Origin: Zygnema circumcarinatum
Lineage: Eukaryota > Streptophyta > Zygnematophyceae > Zygnematales > Zygnemataceae
Length of the DNA: 64,000 nt
Reading direction: 5' to 3'
NCBI GenBank assembly: GCA_037447605.1
Contig: CM074814.1
Coordinates: 2,847,156 to 2,911,155, forward strand
In this document: one piece after another, positions 12,174 through 26,400 of the stretch
Layout of the letters: each line of letters opens with the position of its first letter
How positions within the stretch are numbered: position 1 is the stretch's first letter
Made by a program: the position numbers and the translations under genes
The notes under the pieces: model-generated
Told to the model about the DNA's origin: nothing
The model's database searches: none
Seen by the model: the letters and a program-made list of their open reading frames with translations, nothing else

Positions 12174-13678
12174 ATTGTAAGGCTTTGTAAATTCTAGGAA
12201 CGACCATATAAAGGAACAGGCTAAGCTGAGAAGTGGGATCGGCCGGCGGAGTCTTTCAGTTACAAAGTGATGGCGAGATGCTCCCCCGGAGCGGGCCGTC
12301 CGATGCGACATCATTTGGCTTATGTCGAGGATGTGTTGCATGATGCAAGGAGGGATGTGGGCGTGGCTGTCATGTCATGTCAAGTCAGGTCACTACATGG
12401 CACGTCGTGGCATGGGATGGCATGGCATATATGCATGGTAGGTCGTCACATGAAGCCATGCAGCTTTTAGGGAGCTGACCTTTGCATCCACTACGATATG
12501 AGCTTAGCATTGACTCCAAGAGATTCATTCTTTGTGCAGACGATTTTAGGGTTTTGGGGCTGGTGCAGCTCGTTTGCCCCGTTTTGACTTTTAGGGTTTG
12601 TAGGAGGGCAACTGCACTGGCCAATATTATAATGTGAAGACGCTTTGTCAACAATACCAAATGTACAAATGTATCGATGCATGTCTTGCATGGCAACTGT
12701 TTGTGGCTGAAGCCAAAAGCCTTACAACCCTAAACTCGGAAGTCGGACACATTCCAAGGATTGGTAACATGTCGCTGCAACTCTTGTCATCAGGAAGTTG
12801 GCTTTCTCAACTTCATTTTGAAAAATGCCCAACTTGTTGTCGTTGCACAGGATATGATTGACATTGGCTAAAACCGTTATGAAACTACTCCAACGCCCAA
12901 ATCCAACACTCCAATTCTAATCACCCTAAGAACGCTTGATAAGTTTGAAGTCCTTAAGAATCCTGAAGACTCTGGAAAATCCTATATCCCCTACAAACAG
13001 TAATATCACAGCAACTGAGGCCATTTAGCTGAAAGGAATTGACCACGTTCTGGTTTTGTGCTTCGGCCGCCCTGTCGATGTGAAGCGGCGCAATGCTCCA
13101 TGGAGCAGGCAGCCTGTCCTGAGGACCTGAGGCACCTCAGGGTGAAATGGAGAGCATGCCGCACCTTAGTGTAGGAACAAGGCACTTCAACTTCTTCCAT
13201 GCAGCGCAGTTTTTGCGACGTTTTAACGTAAGCAAAGTTTAAGGATTAGGATGCGCAGGTAGGATTAGGCTTCAAGCTATTTTCTTTTTTCTTTTTTCTT
13301 TTTATTCTTCCCTATTGAGTTTGTTGTTGTGCTGGAATATGGCAGTTGGTTGAACAAGCTCTGAAGGCAAAAGAGGGACGTTGGAGGAACTGAAATTGAA
13401 ATTGGAACTGAAACTGGAACTGCCCACATACAAACACCACTCTGCGGACTTTTCCCGTCCAAGAAAATGAAAGAAAACTTGCATCTGTCCCTTATCCAAA
13501 AGATAACACGTACACCTGGACCCCTGAACCCCTGAACCCTAAACCCTCGGCTCTCTAACCCTATAACCTAAACCCTGAACCCTGATCTTAAACCCTGAAC
13601 CGTGATCTTAAACCCTGAACCCTGACCGTAAAAATGAACCCTACTTTCCGACATCCGTTGAAGGACATGTGAGCTTGC
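12174..13678. other. Spacer between convergent epimerase and TWINKLE genes
   Basis: No gene found. It holds a short run of CATGG/GTCATG motifs around 12370-12455, a homopolymeric T/C run near 13285, and a degenerate telomere-like stretch at 13520-13640. Confidence 0.6.
13520..13640. repeat. Degenerate CCCTGAA/CCCTAAA telomere-like repeat
   Basis: Around ten imperfect 7-mers of the form CCCTGAA, CCCTAAA and CCCTATA, lying just beyond the TWINKLE stop codon. It reads as an eroded interstitial telomeric stretch. Confidence 0.6.
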
Positions 13679-15118
13679 TTACAAATTTTGGTGCTGTGAG
13701 CTTTGCGCTTCAGAGGCATACAAGTCATCATCCTCCACGTCGTAATATCTTCCCGTCACCCTGCAATAGAGGCAAGGGGTTGTGCGGCCAGAAAGTAAAA
13801 AGGAAGCCCTGAACCCTACAAATGTCTCAACCCATGAAAACCCTAAAAATCCCGCAAGCCCAAACCCAATGGAATTGCAGAATCGTGATGTGAATAGATG
13901 ATGTGATTTGACGACATGATGTGACAGCGTTATGTTAGTGGAATGATGATGACATCATGCCGTGATGACATCATGAGGATGATGACATCATGAGGACAAC
14001 ATAATGCAGACGACACGATAGGAGAGGGAAACATAACGTTCTGTCACGGAATCACGTGACATAACATCGGCTGCAGAAAAGTAAAGCAGGGTGAAGGTTT
14101 GCAGGGATTCCCTCGGAGCCCTTTCTATCCCCAAAACGAACCGTGCCTCTCTCTTGCTCCAATTTCTACATTAGGTCCGAACACTGCATTTCGCCCCTAA
14201 ATAAGGTCTATGGCCATGGAGGGACAAAAAAAAAACATGGAGAAGTCAAGCCGAGAGAAGCCGCACCTGTCGTATCGCAAAGTCGCATCTCCAATCGTTC
14301 CCGCCATTTTATTTCGTACCTTTTTCACGAACACCTGCACCCATTACATTACATTTTGACGTATAAATGACATAACATAAAACTGCTGCGCTTTCCATCC
14401 TTTCTTATAACTTCAGACATATTTAAGGTTTTCATTTTTGTGAATCTATGTTCATTACTTTAAAATAAATGGTTTTAGAGTTGATAGTCCCGTCATGCTT
14501 TCTAGTTGGAACATCACACTCTTAGGGTTAAGCTTTTAGGGTATGTGAAGGTCGGCACCTTCACATGATCCAAAGGGCCTGCTTCGGCATCCCGATTTCT
14601 ATGTACAACAATTCCGTTATCGCATTTGTTCACAAAATGTGCACTCCCGCTGATGTCATACAATCCCGGAGCATCGCCTCTCCATTGCTGCAGCTGCATC
14701 ACATTTGCACATACAAATTCCCAGGTGTCACTCGCCTCCCTCTAGCTCCCTCTCCCCCTTCTCCCATAACCCTAACTCTCCCTGCCCCATCCCGCCCCCC
14801 TCCCCCTCCCCCTCCCCCTCTCCCTCCCCCTCCCCCTCCCCTCCCCCTCCCGTTCCCGTTCCCCCTGCCCTTTCCCCTTCCCCTTCCCCCCCCCCCCTTT
14901 TCCTCTCCCTGTTTCTCCCTCTCCAACTCCTTCTCCCTCCTCCCTCTCCCCCTCTCCCTCCCCTTCAGGAAGGACCAAATCTGACCTGCTTTGGGTGGGC
15001 GACAAACCACACGTGGCAGTCGTGGTGCTGCGCAAACCTCTTCACCTTTGTCAGCATTTGACTCACATACTCCGTCTCTGTCCTGCATAGAACCGTTCTC
15101 GGGGGGGGGTCGCGAGAG

Positions 15119-15149
<31 letters not shown>

Positions 15150-18100
15150 GAGAGTGAGACAGAGAAAAGGGAGGAGAGATAAAAGGGTGAAAGTAGGAGC
15201 AGAGAAGTAAAGGAGAGAGCGGGAGAGATAAACAGGGAGAGGAAAGAGACAGAGGAACCGAAAACAGTTGGAAGTTAGAAAGAGAGAGGAAGCTGAAAGA
15301 GCCATTCATCTGTCTTTGATTAAAATAGAAAAATCCAATACGTATTTCAACGTTCTATGCTTACTGTTGAGCTGGCCGTTGGTGGTCGAGCTCGTTGTAC
15401 GGATCTATGACGAGGCCCCGTATCCCAAAACGGAGAACTGCAGCTCGAGCTAAACTGAGGACCCATTCTATGGAGGGAAGTTCGTCGTCCTCACAGCGAA
15501 TCACATGGAAGTTCGCGTCCACCCATTCCTTTGCATCGTTCATTTCCGCAAAACTCATTCGTTGCACGTTTTTTGCATAGCTGCACTCATGGAACCCAAC
15601 AAAGAAAAAGGGAAAAGGGATCATTCTCACAGACAGACGGGCCAACGTAGGACGACGTCAGCAACGTGAAGGGACAGCATCAGCAGATTCCGCTTCCAGC
15701 ATGCATAGACACAGGTGATGACGGCTTGTGACGTCAGCATACATGGAATGATGTCAGCAAGAAAGGAACTGCAGGTCTGATTATATGTAGGTTATGACGT
15801 TTCTACTCGAACTTTAAGCTTCGGAACGTGGTTGAATGGTTGAAACCGTTTCACAAAGCAAACGTGGAAACGCGCATAAGAATGGAAAGTGGCAGTAGAA
15901 CTGAAAATGCGACAAAATAGTGATGGAACTGCTCATGGAACAGGCTCTCACGGCGCATCTAAGAACGGTTTTCCGACATATTTTTCGATCAATTTCCTTG
16001 CGTGCTCCTTCACCTGCCTCCCTTACATTTTCAAAACCGACCCACAAAATAGGAGGGGTCAAGGCAAGTGCTTGAAACTACTTGAGCATTTAACACGTGA
16101 TTCATTTTATATAAGATAAAAAGCAATACAAAAAGAAAAAGAGAAATGAAAGATAAGCGACAGACATCCACAAAACAAAACGGATTGCAAAGCAGGGGGG
16201 GGTTGCTAGGGGGGAGAGAGAAAAGGGGAGAGAGAGATCGAGAGAGTTCGAGAGAGATTGAGGGAGAGAGAGTGTGTCTGAGAGAGAGAGAGGGAGAGGG
16301 AGGGGTTGGGCAAGCTTGACCCACCTTGTTTTCCATGGAACATAATGCAAAAGTCCATCCGTGAGCAAGGCACAAATTGCAGCAGAGAGCGTCGATCCAT
16401 TCGCTCTTACCGGAATTCGGAACTCCGGTGACAACTGTCAGCTCTCCCAAAACTACCTGCCGCCCAAAAGGACAATCAAGATGTAATATCAGGATAACAA
16501 TATGAGGAAATATCCAGACCCTCCGAAATGTAAATGGGCAAGATTTCAGGGTTTACAGCGGAGTTTATCAAGGCTGCGAAGGGTTGTAAGGCAGTTTTCT
16601 GACTTTGTAAGGATGTCCTTTTCATGGTCTCCTACTCCTTGGGGTTTGTATGGATTTTTAAAGTTTGTCAGGAAAATCTTTCAGGGTTGTAAAGGATGGC
16701 TACTCAAGGTTTGTAACGGGGTTTATTTTCATGAATCGAAGTGATGTCTTTAAGGTCTGTAGAGAGAGAGAGTGTGACAGAGAGAGCGAGGGAGAGAGAG
16801 GGAGAGGCTCCCTACTCTGTAGGTCTCGTCGAGGCTCCGCCAGCCCGTGGAGACGCATAGCTCCTCCCTCTGCTCGCTGCGGTAGAGGCAGTCGATCTCT
16901 GCGAAGTAGTCGCGGAAGCGGAACAGTCCGCGGATGGGGATGGGCTCAGAGCGCTGCAGACACTCGCGGAGACCCTCCGACCCCTTCTCTAAGAGGACCT
17001 GGGGGAGGGGGGAGGGNNNNNNNNNNGGGGAGGAGGGAGTGGAGAGGGGAGAGGGGAGAGGTGGGAGGGGGAGGGGGAAGGGGGAGGGGGGAGGGGAAGG
17101 GAGGGGAGGAGCAGATGGCGTTAGTATTGGTAGCAATCTCCATTTTATCCTGCTTGCGACGTGACGACACGTCTGTAAGTTTAATAATTTTTGCACGAAA
17201 CATCAAACAGCAGAATTCAAAAGGAACGAATGCCGAAAAATTAACATTGACGATGGCAAAGGGATGGAAGTAGGGTCTCACCTCATTCGCATCTTTGAAA
17301 GGGCCCTCGTCATCCTTCATAGGCCACCTCACACGCCAACACCTGCAATTCCTCACAAACCTAAAACTCTTGAAAAGAAGGTAAAAAAATGCAATAGGAA
17401 GGAGTACGCAAAATCTCTGAGGTCTTCAGATTCTCAGGGCAGTGGGTTTAATGTTTTTTGGTTTTAGAGTATTTGATATTATTTAGAGCATTGATAGTGC
17501 TTAGGATTTAAGTCTTGTTTGGGGGTCCACCTTTCCCTGCCTAATCGCCTAGCCAGCTCCTCTGCAAGCGCATTTCCCGGCTCATCTGCATCTGTAGCGA
17601 GGATGATTTTTGTGGCCTGCAGATTTTAGCATTGGAAAAAGAGAACAATTTGATTAGTTTAATCGACAAAGCATAATAGCACGTAAGCCAAGCAAACCAG
17701 CTGTTTCCCAATGAGAAAACGAGACTAACCTTATCCAAATGCTCCCTGCAGTTCCACAGGAATTCATATTTTGAATCCTGCCATCACATCCAGAGATAAG
17801 GGTTAACAACAATTTAAGGAAGCTCCCGCTCTCCCATCTCCCCGCGTCGCTCCGTCCCTTCCCCCCTCTCCCTCCCCACCTTCTCCCTTGCCCCCTCCCC
17901 ACTCTCCCTCTCCTTCCCTCCGGCCTCACTCTCTCCCTCTCCCGCCACCCCTCCCGTTCCCCTCCTTCTCCCCATCCCTCCTCCTCCACTCACCTCCTCC
18001 ATCTCCCGCGCTCTCTCTGTAACTGCTTTCTTTCCCCCCTCCCCCAACTCTCTCCTTCCCCCCATTCCCCCCTTCCCCTTCCCCTCCCCTCCCTCCCCCT

Positions 18101-21100
18101 CCCCTCTCTCCTTGTCTCCCCCTCTTTCTCATTCTCTTTCCCTCACTATAACTGCCTCAATTGAAGACCGCACTTGAATTTGAGGTGCCGACCTCCGTGA
18201 AGGTCCATACTTTCCTAAGTCATCTCGAGTGTAAAAATGAGCGTTAGCAGTAATTAAAGTGAGAGCGACTCACATTTGCAGGGTCCACTACCTCTCCCTC
18301 CGCCATGGGCTTCACTCGCGAGGGAGCTCCGGAGGGAACACTAACACAATTTCTGAACCCCGCCTCCTCGACGGAAAGTTTATCCATTTCGCCCTCAACC
18401 TGCACAAAGACTACACGGAGACAAGTGAAAATTTACACACTTTAGCACTAAATGCTTCATAAAGAGGCGAGATTTGAGTTGTCCACTACTCAGATCATTA
18501 CATCTCGAGTCTAGTTGCATGCCTTAAGGGTTCTGGATATGGCAGAGGTGAGTTTCAAGGGGTTGGGGCTTGTGGGTTCTTGGGGTTACAAGGGTTCAGA
18601 GTTTACAAAATATAACTTTCAAGGGTTTCTTGCACTGAATGATCTTCAAGATCATAAGAATTTTAATACTTAAAGGTTAACATCTTTTGATTTTTTTGGT
18701 TATTTGGTCCTGAGGCTCTTCACAATAAAAGCCTTAACGAGCAAATTCTCTCACAATGATGATAGTCGTTTGACCCTTAATGTCGTCTACACCATAGAAG
18801 ACCTTCTCTCCTCCCTTCACCTGCACATTATCCCACCAAAGTCAAAAAAACGTAAAAAACGTCGCGTATAGACCTCCTTAACTAATACTGTTCATTCAGT
18901 CGTCATTACGTTGGTATGTTACTCGCTTTTTGGAGCTGTAAAAATATTCAAGATATGACGTATCCCCCTTCCTCCCCCCCCACCATAACCCCCTCCCCTC
19001 ATCCTCTCACTTCCCCCCTCACCCGCCCCCTCCTTCCCCACTCCCCCCTCCCTCCCCACTCCCCGCTGCCCTCTCTCTCTCTCGTTATCTATCTCTCCTT
19101 CACTTTCTTTCTCTCTTACTCTCTCGTGCAAAAACGACTCAAGTAACATGCACGTTCATTTGAACGCTGTTTCAAGCAACTTCATACATGCTATAAACAG
19201 CGCAATTTGGGTATAACTATCCGTTGAACAGGAGTGCATGAATACCTGCCAGAACTGCTTCACGGGCGCTCTGTACTTACAGTTCACCACCTCCCCATCG
19301 CGGAAATATGGAAAGGCCAAGGCCTTAACCTGGACCACATATCGCCCTGCAGAGCTCAGGCTCAGAAACCCTAAGAATCGTCTAAAACCTAACAACGTAG
19401 AACGTAGACACTGCCTTCTGTGAAATCTAAAAATATTCTTAAAATCCCCATTTTAAGAATAGTTCACGTCATGAAAAAGGGAGAAAGGTGAACAAAATGA
19501 GTGTCAAGACTTTGAAACCTAAGGATCCTAGAATTCTAAAAACTCAAGTCCTTGATTTCGCACCTGTAAAGGAATAGGTCAAGATGCTCGAGGAGTAGGG
19601 AAGGAGAGGTGATGACAGTGAGTCGGAGAGCAGTAGAAGAAAAGTGAGAGAGAAGTGGGACAAGGGAGAGAGCTTCTCACCTTCTTCCTCTGTTGCGGGC
19701 AGTACGCGAACTCCTGCGCCACTCCGTTGCGCAGTAATGTTTCCCGGGATATTCTCCGAACCTGAAAGAACTCCAACATCTGAACCCGCAACCCAATGTG
19801 GTGCAGATAAATCTCTCTAAACATATCTCTCTCTCTCTCTCTAAGCTTACAAAGCCTAGCCTCTATCCTCGAAAGCCTAAGCACCTTTCAGACCCCAATA
19901 CTAAACGAAATCCCAAAACGCGCCCAACAAGACCCAAATACCCAAGAAATTTTGAAGCTCACAAGGCCGTAAATTGTCCGAAAACACGCTAAGCCTCTAG
20001 AAACCCGAAACAAACGCTTCAACACCTTAATGGACTTCTGAACCATCTTCACATGAAGTTGAGCAGCACCTCCTCATCGAGTTCTTCAAAGCAGAGATAA
20101 TCCAACTTTGGAGGTCTCCCTGCTTGCCGTACCGACCTCTTACGTGCCGTCAGCTGTCCCTCTCCCTCCTGCAAACTGCTGGAGGTCAAACTTTCTACAT
20201 TCACAGAGGAAAGTGCCACGTCATCCACTTCAGAGGTGACAGGTGGCAGCGCCGGATTCGATGAGCCATTTCCCATGTATGCAGTTGAAGCCATGGAGCG
20301 TCTCGGGCGAGGTTGATAGGCAGGAAGCTCAGGTTCGGGGGAGGTTCCCTCCTGTAAATACATTGCATTCGGTCGCGATATGTGATGAGGAGAGAGAGGT
20401 GTGCTAGGTGTACTGAGATTCTATGAAAAGGGAGAGTGGAGAATCGATGGACGAGGAGAAAGATAGACGGAGGGAGGGATGGAGAGGTGCGAGAGAGAGA
20501 AGGAAGTAGTGTGAAATGGAATCGAGTGTACCCTTAAGGTGCCTGTGAATCCGCAGGTGCCTCGAAAACAGACCCATACGGCAGAAGCACTGCAAAGAAC
20601 TCGTTACGACAGACAAAAGAATGCCTCCGGCTAGGTCTCAATTTTTTGGAGGACATCACGATTTTATGTTTGATAGGAATGGGAAATAGTCCATTCACAA
20701 GTTTACCCGGCTTTTAGTACGGATTAAGGATGCATCTTTCAAATTTATTTATTGATTTATGCTTATGAATGGAGTACATTGACGAGTTTGAAAACATAAC
20801 ATTCGTCTTATGTTCTTGAGAGAGAGCGAGAGTTTAATACCCGTCTTCATTGACTCTCAATGCCAGAGACCTCTCACGATTCCGCCCTCCTGCACACTGC
20901 ATTGCACTATATGTAACAAATGTCCTTCAAAATGTGAAAAAATCTTGAAGTTCCTGATCTTTATCTGGTTAAGTAGTTACTTTTAAGTGGTTGAATTGCA
21001 CATGATTATCAAATCAATAGCAAAAGATTAACAAGCTTTCACCAATAGTTGACTGAATCGTACTGTCGAACAACAATCTTCAATACGATACGATATTATA

Positions 21101-21791
21101 CAGTATCATACAATACTATATAACACCAATTATACTATACAAAGTTGTACCTGTGGGCAGCGTAGCCGATGCTGGCCAGGTACATAGCTCGGAAGGAGCA
21201 GTCCCTGCTCTTCCAGAAGGTCTCGCAGAGACCTCCCATATGTGTCTGCATGCATTCAAGTTATAAATGGTTTTTATATAAGCAGTTTGTGAGGCTGTAT
21301 AGCTGCTAACAGCTTGAATCACAATTGAATCACAATTCAGAAATCTTATGTTCTAATCTAGTGCCGCCATGAGAAGCCTTAGACACCGTGAGCACGAGAG
21401 GCAGACAGAGAGAAAGAGGAAAGGAGAGAGAATGAGAAGAGAGAGAGAGGAAAAGTGAGAGAGACCGAGAGAGAGGGGGAGATGCCGACTCACCGACAGA
21501 CGAAGATGCCCTGCTTGACATATCCATCCTCTTCCGTCTGCGGCTGCTTTTGCCGCTATGACTGGCCCCGGCTTGCAGCGCAGAAACATCTCGTTCTCTC
21601 GTTTGAATTGTTTGAATCCTGTGACTTTCCTGATTGTGCTGAATCTGCTTCATACCTCCGCAAGCCGTCGCCGAATGCTGCGGCTTCCAGCCGTCCTCTC
21701 CAATGCCTCTTCTCTCTCCTCGATTCCCATATGCAGGGAGTCTCCGCTGCAGGGAGTGAGAAGCCAGGGAACCGTGGCTTGCGGCAGCCAT
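13679..21791 (-). CDS. TWINKLE: TWINKLE-type organellar DNA primase-helicase
   Basis: Bifunctional primase and replicative helicase, in plants targeted to mitochondria and/or plastids. Twenty exons, 5' to 3': 21494-21791, 21151-21245, 20841-20896, 20532-20589, 20070-20351, 19681-19779, 19246-19329, 18755-18820, 18274-18399, 17730-17777, 17531-17616, 17282-17342, 16816-16998, 16325-16456, 15952-16013, 15365-15580, 14986-15082, 14559-14693, 14267-14334, 13679-13760. Every phase fits, giving 777 residues. An N-terminal targeting-like region (about 1-100) precedes a zinc ribbon (RCPQCAGG then VCFRGTCGF). The TOPRIM primase fold follows (IIIVEGEMDKLSVEEAG, ILATDADEPGNALAEELA). The RecA-like helicase has Walker A TGVPNSGKSEW, Walker B GLVIDPYNELDHQRP, and DISGSAHFVNKCDNG. 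A 283-bp-class exon at 20070-20351 adds a Pro/Ser-rich linker longer than in Arabidopsis. A 10-N gap lies in an intron. Confidence 0.95.
14760..14965. repeat. (CCCTCC)n-type pyrimidine tract in TWINKLE intron
   Basis: About 200 bp almost entirely C and T on the plus strand, purine on the TWINKLE sense strand. Its frames yield only Pro/Ser shadows. Confidence 0.85.
17017..17026. other. Assembly gap (10 N)
   Basis: Ten Ns within a G/A-rich tract in the TWINKLE intron upstream of the exon 16816-16998. It does not interrupt the coding model. Confidence 0.99.
17820..18145. repeat. Pyrimidine-rich tract in TWINKLE intron
   Basis: Roughly 300 bp of CCCT/CTCC sequence between exons 17730-17777 and 18274-18399. 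A similar shorter tract lies at 18965-19120. Confidence 0.8.
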
Positions 21792-22128
21792 AACTAGAGC
21801 CGGAGCCTGTCGGAGGCGGGGAGGTGGCTGCTTTCCAGCTGTCAGGGAGAGAGAGAGAGCTCAGAGAAGGGGAGAGAGCGAGCTGAGAGAGGGGGAGAGA
21901 GAGCGCTCCATTGTCAATTGTCACACGCCAAAGTATCGTCTGGACGGACGGTATATCGGAGTTACGATACGAGGTAATATTAGTATTGTAATAATATTTT
22001 ATCAATATGATACGATACAATAGAAAATATCTGAGAAAATGCGATACGTTACGATACGATATTAAAATTTGCGATACGATATTAGGGTACCGCCTGCAAG
22101 ACGGCTCCATTAAGAGCTGGAGCTGGAG
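21792..22128. promoter_or_regulatory. 337-bp shared upstream region of TWINKLE and Rab escort protein
   Basis: The two start codons (21791 minus, 22129 plus) are divergent and only 337 bp apart, so this segment must hold both 5' UTRs and promoters. It contains a GA tract (21845-21905) and a GATACGATA-type repeat cluster (21960-22090). I see no clear TATA box for either gene. Confidence 0.7.
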
Positions 22129-23437
22129 ATGGAGACGGAGATGGACATGGAAGCCATGGAGGGGGAGGAGGAGGCCATGGAGGGCATGCGCGCCGGGGAG
22201 CCCCCCATCGAGCCGGACATGGCGGATGTGATTATAGTGGGAACTGGCCTCCCGGAGTCTCTCCTCGCAGCAGCAACGGCCATGGCGGGGAGAAAGGTGC
22301 TACATCTCGACAGCCATGGCTTCTACGGCGGGCCCTGGGCCACTGTCCAGCTTTCAGTCCTCTCAAGCCTGGATCCCTCTTCGCAAAAGCCTTCTCTCAT
22401 CCCTGAAGAAATTAGGGTTCCCATGGCTGCCCCGAGCCCAAGCGATGCCGAATTGCTTCCATCAGGGTTTGCGGGAAGCGACTTTTCATTCACAGGCTCC
22501 TTGCAGAATATTTCGGAGAAACTTTCTGCATATTCGGTGGATTTGAGTGGTCCGAAGCTGGCTTTGTGTGGGGAACCTCTGGTGGATGTGCTCATACGCG
22601 CGGGAGCGCATAACTACTTGGAGTTTAAGCCCACAGATGGCGTCTACATGTGGCGCAATGGAGCGTTGTTGCCCGTTCCGACTTCCAGAGCGGATGTGTT
22701 CCGCGCTTCCATGTCGCTCTCGGAGAAGCGCGTGGTTTCCAAGTTCTTCAAGAGAGTCATGGATTACATGGCTCAACAGAGGATTCATGATGCGCCTGGC
22801 GAGAGCCATGGGCAGGGCCATGATGATGGGCATGGGCATGGGCATGACCATGGGCATGGGGATGGGGATCGAGGTTCTACGGAAAGCAGTTTTTCACAAG
22901 AGGATATGGATGCACCCTTTGTGGATTTTTTGCGGCGACAGCAACTTTCGAAGGGCATCCAAGAGTGAGTTCTTTCTGTTCCGGGAAATTTAGGCCTCGC
23001 CTTTGAGGTATTAGGGTTTTGAAGTAGGGGAAATTCTTCAGTCTTGTTGAAAATGATGAACCATACGTTTTCTTTTTGGAGTTTGCATCAACTCCAAAAA
23101 GCTATTTTGCTGGTAGGGTAGGCAAACGGTCCGACTCTTTCTTTTCATCTGTTTTTAGTTGTGAATGAAATAAAAAGCTTTAATGATCCTGTCTCATAAT
23201 TTCCCATGGCTATGCACTCACAGGAATAATTCTAAAATGGGTGTAGAGGGATATTTGGCTCTAATTGGCCTATGGATGATGGCAGGTTTGTTTTACATGC
23301 CTTGGCGCTTATAGCTGAAGATCAAGAGGGAGGAGAACTGCAAGATGGGAAATTGAAATTGGTGAGCACACGAGAGGGATTGAAGAGTATGACACTCTAC
23401 CTCGGGTCCATTGGCAGGTCAGAGAAGGCTCACTCGG

Positions 23438-23478
<41 letters not shown>

Positions 23479-26400
23479 AAGAGAGAGGAGTGTCGTTATG
23501 GTCGCGGTGTTGGAAACGTTTGTACAAGTCATTTTAGGAGTCTTGTTTGTCTTTTTTTGTCGGTAAAGCCCAATGCTGTTTGTTGCAATATTTCATCCAA
23601 TGATGAGGACGAAACAAAGGAAACGCACTGCATTCCCGTCGAAATTTCTTCATCACTTCTCTGGGTCGGGGTTTATTTGTCTTCGTCGGTTTTCGTCAAT
23701 CGCACTGATAGAATTCCTCCATTTATGGACGTTTGGCATTTAAATAGCTTTTCAGACTTGAGAAGGTTGGTTGGCTCGTTAGCCTCTGTTTTCTATTCCC
23801 TATGTTTAGGCTTTTTCTGGTTTTTTGCTCGTAATGCTGATGCAGGTTTGGGCCAGCTAGTGCCTTTCTCTACCCTCTGTACGGCCAAGGAGAACTCCCT
23901 CAAGCCTTTTGCCGAGTTGCTGCTGTCAGGGGCGCCGTTTATGTGAGATATTCTCCTTTCCCTCTCCTTCTCCTTTGTCAACTATTCTACTCTCTCCTCA
24001 CTTCCTTTTCTGATTATCTCCCTCTCTTTTACTCTCCCTCCTTGTGAACGTGATCTTTACAATTTACTCCTCTTGCTCGCTTGCATGCGTCGGATATGCC
24101 CAAGTCTTGATCAATGTCATGCATGTTGCCAGAAGTGGTAGATCACTAAGACTCAGTTTTTCTACTTTTCCAAGGGGGGTCTGTTTCAAATTTCATTTTT
24201 TAAAAGCTTTTTTAATGTGGATCGTGGCTGCAGGTTTTGAGGAGATCCATCGATGCCATCCTTGTGAATAGCGTGCGCCTTCCTCCTAACTTTCGCCTAA
24301 CATTTCTCGGGACATACGTGGAAAAATGAAACTTTTTGTTGTTCGATCACCCCGTCGCAAATATGCAATATCACTATTCTCGTTCCCTCACTCTCTCTCC
24401 CCGCTTTTCATCGCTCTTGCCCCATCTCCTTGTAGTTTTGTGGCAAGCGGACCATAGACGGACCCCTCAGATATTTGACAACTCCAAAAACCGATTTCCT
24501 GAAATCCCTTAGAAGCCTAAAACCAGTTTATCGATCTCCTTGTGCCTTAAAATCCCAAGAAACTTCTCAGACGTCTAAAGGACAGGAAGACCAGATGCAC
24601 TCGAACTCAGGAAGGCCAGAAAGTTTTATTTTTTGCAACTTCCAAATGGTTAAATTTTCTATTGTCTTATAAGGCTCTGGGTACTGGGAGTCAACGTGCA
24701 GAGCTCGGGAGAGTGCGTGGGTGTTCGAACTAAAGCCGGACAACAATTGTTTTCATCAAAATTGGTTCTTGGCCCTCTTTTTTGGTCATTACCAATAGAG
24801 AAAATTAGTGATTCAAGGCTTGAAGATGGGCAAGATGCAACACATGGGTTCACGGAGACGAAACAGCTAGTGGAACAGCCAACAAAGCTTCCTCATGTAT
24901 CGCGCTGCATCTGTGTAACGGATAGTTCTATATGCGAGGGCAAGTCGACTGTATTTCTCGTCTTCCCTCCCCATTGTGAGTTTGCATTGACATCATTTAT
25001 TTCGTTCTTTGTCGTCCGTTGTCTACTTTCTTTCTGAAGGATTTTCCCGTTTGTGTCTTTCTGCCCGCTCATTGCCTTTCTGCTTCACACTTGCTCTCAT
25101 TATCTCTCTTTTCTTCTCCCTTTCCTTCTCGCTCTCTCCTTATCTGTTGCCGTTAGCTTCGTGAGGCTCACTGATGCCCAGGAAACCCTAAATACTGGTC
25201 CCTTTCCCCCTTCCATTCTTCCCCTTCTCACTGCTTGTTCTCCCTCTCTCAACTTCCACTTCACCTTGATGTTAACAGCTTTGGCGAACTCTAATCCGCG
25301 AGCCATTCGCTGCATTCAAGTTGGCTCTGCAGCTTCTATGGCTCCCAAACACCAGTGAGTTTCCCCAATTCACAGTAGTGTGTTTGAGTGTTTACATTGA
25401 AAAGGGGAGTGACTTTGTGTTCGTTGAATTATAGGGAAGAGGTTTGTCATAGAAAGGAAGAAGGTATGGTACTCGTATGGTTCTCCCTCCCTCCCTCCCG
25501 CCCTCCCTATTTTGCATATGGAACGTTCAAGGTAGTTATTTTCTTCTGACATAGTACTGCAGCTCTCCTCCTGCAGCTTCATAGTGCAGCTTTCAACTCC
25601 CTCTCCCGATGGCTCTCCCGCTGAAGGCCTTTTGCGTCCAGCAATGGAAGCGTTATTTACATTTCCTGAAACTGCCAACATTGGGACGGAAGAAGCCGGT
25701 TCATTGTCTGCTATGAAAGAGGAAGGAGGTCTTGTAGGTGAGGTTGAAATTGGGGGGAAGAAGAATGAGGAGAGAGAGAGTGGAGGTGGTAGAGAGGGAG
25801 AGGGTGCGCAGGTGGAGGCTAATGCATCCGTGGCCAATCGGGAAGGGACACCTCACGAAAATACGGAGAAGCGGGAAAGTGGAATGGAGACAAGAAAACC
25901 GAGGCTTTTGTGGGGCATGTTTTATAACCAGGAGTTGAAAAAACCATTTAAAAAACAGGTGAGAATGGTCGAGTTTTCCTGTTTCCAGTTCTCAAAATTT
26001 CGACGGGCTGAGTTTTTTGGTGTTCGTAGTATTGGGGTTGATTTTTCCACATCCTTCTTTCTTTGTATGTCCCGGGCCAATCAGGTGGTGCCAGCTGGCA
26101 TCGTTCTGTGCGGCGGACCAGACGAGACGATTGATTTCCGAACTGTTGTGGAGGAGGCGAAGAAGGTGAGAGCTAACGCATTGCCATAAAGTTCTGCAGT
26201 TTATGCCTATCTGAGGCCTGTGGTATTTTAGGGCACTGCTTTTCAGCAGTTCACGTTACATCAACCCTCAACATGTGCTTGTTTTTAGTTTACAGTAGTG
26301 AAGTAGAATGTCTAGGGGCTAGTTGTGAAAGAGCAGGAGAGGAGAAAGGGGGAGGGAAGAGAGAAGGGAGAGGAAGAGAGAGTGAGTGGTTGGGAGAGAG

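Noticed and set aside
13880-14060. Regulatory RNA or hairpin from GATGACATCATG repeats
   Set aside because: The palindromic TGATGACATCATG units are short and lie within a TWINKLE intron; I see no stable long stem or RNA signature.
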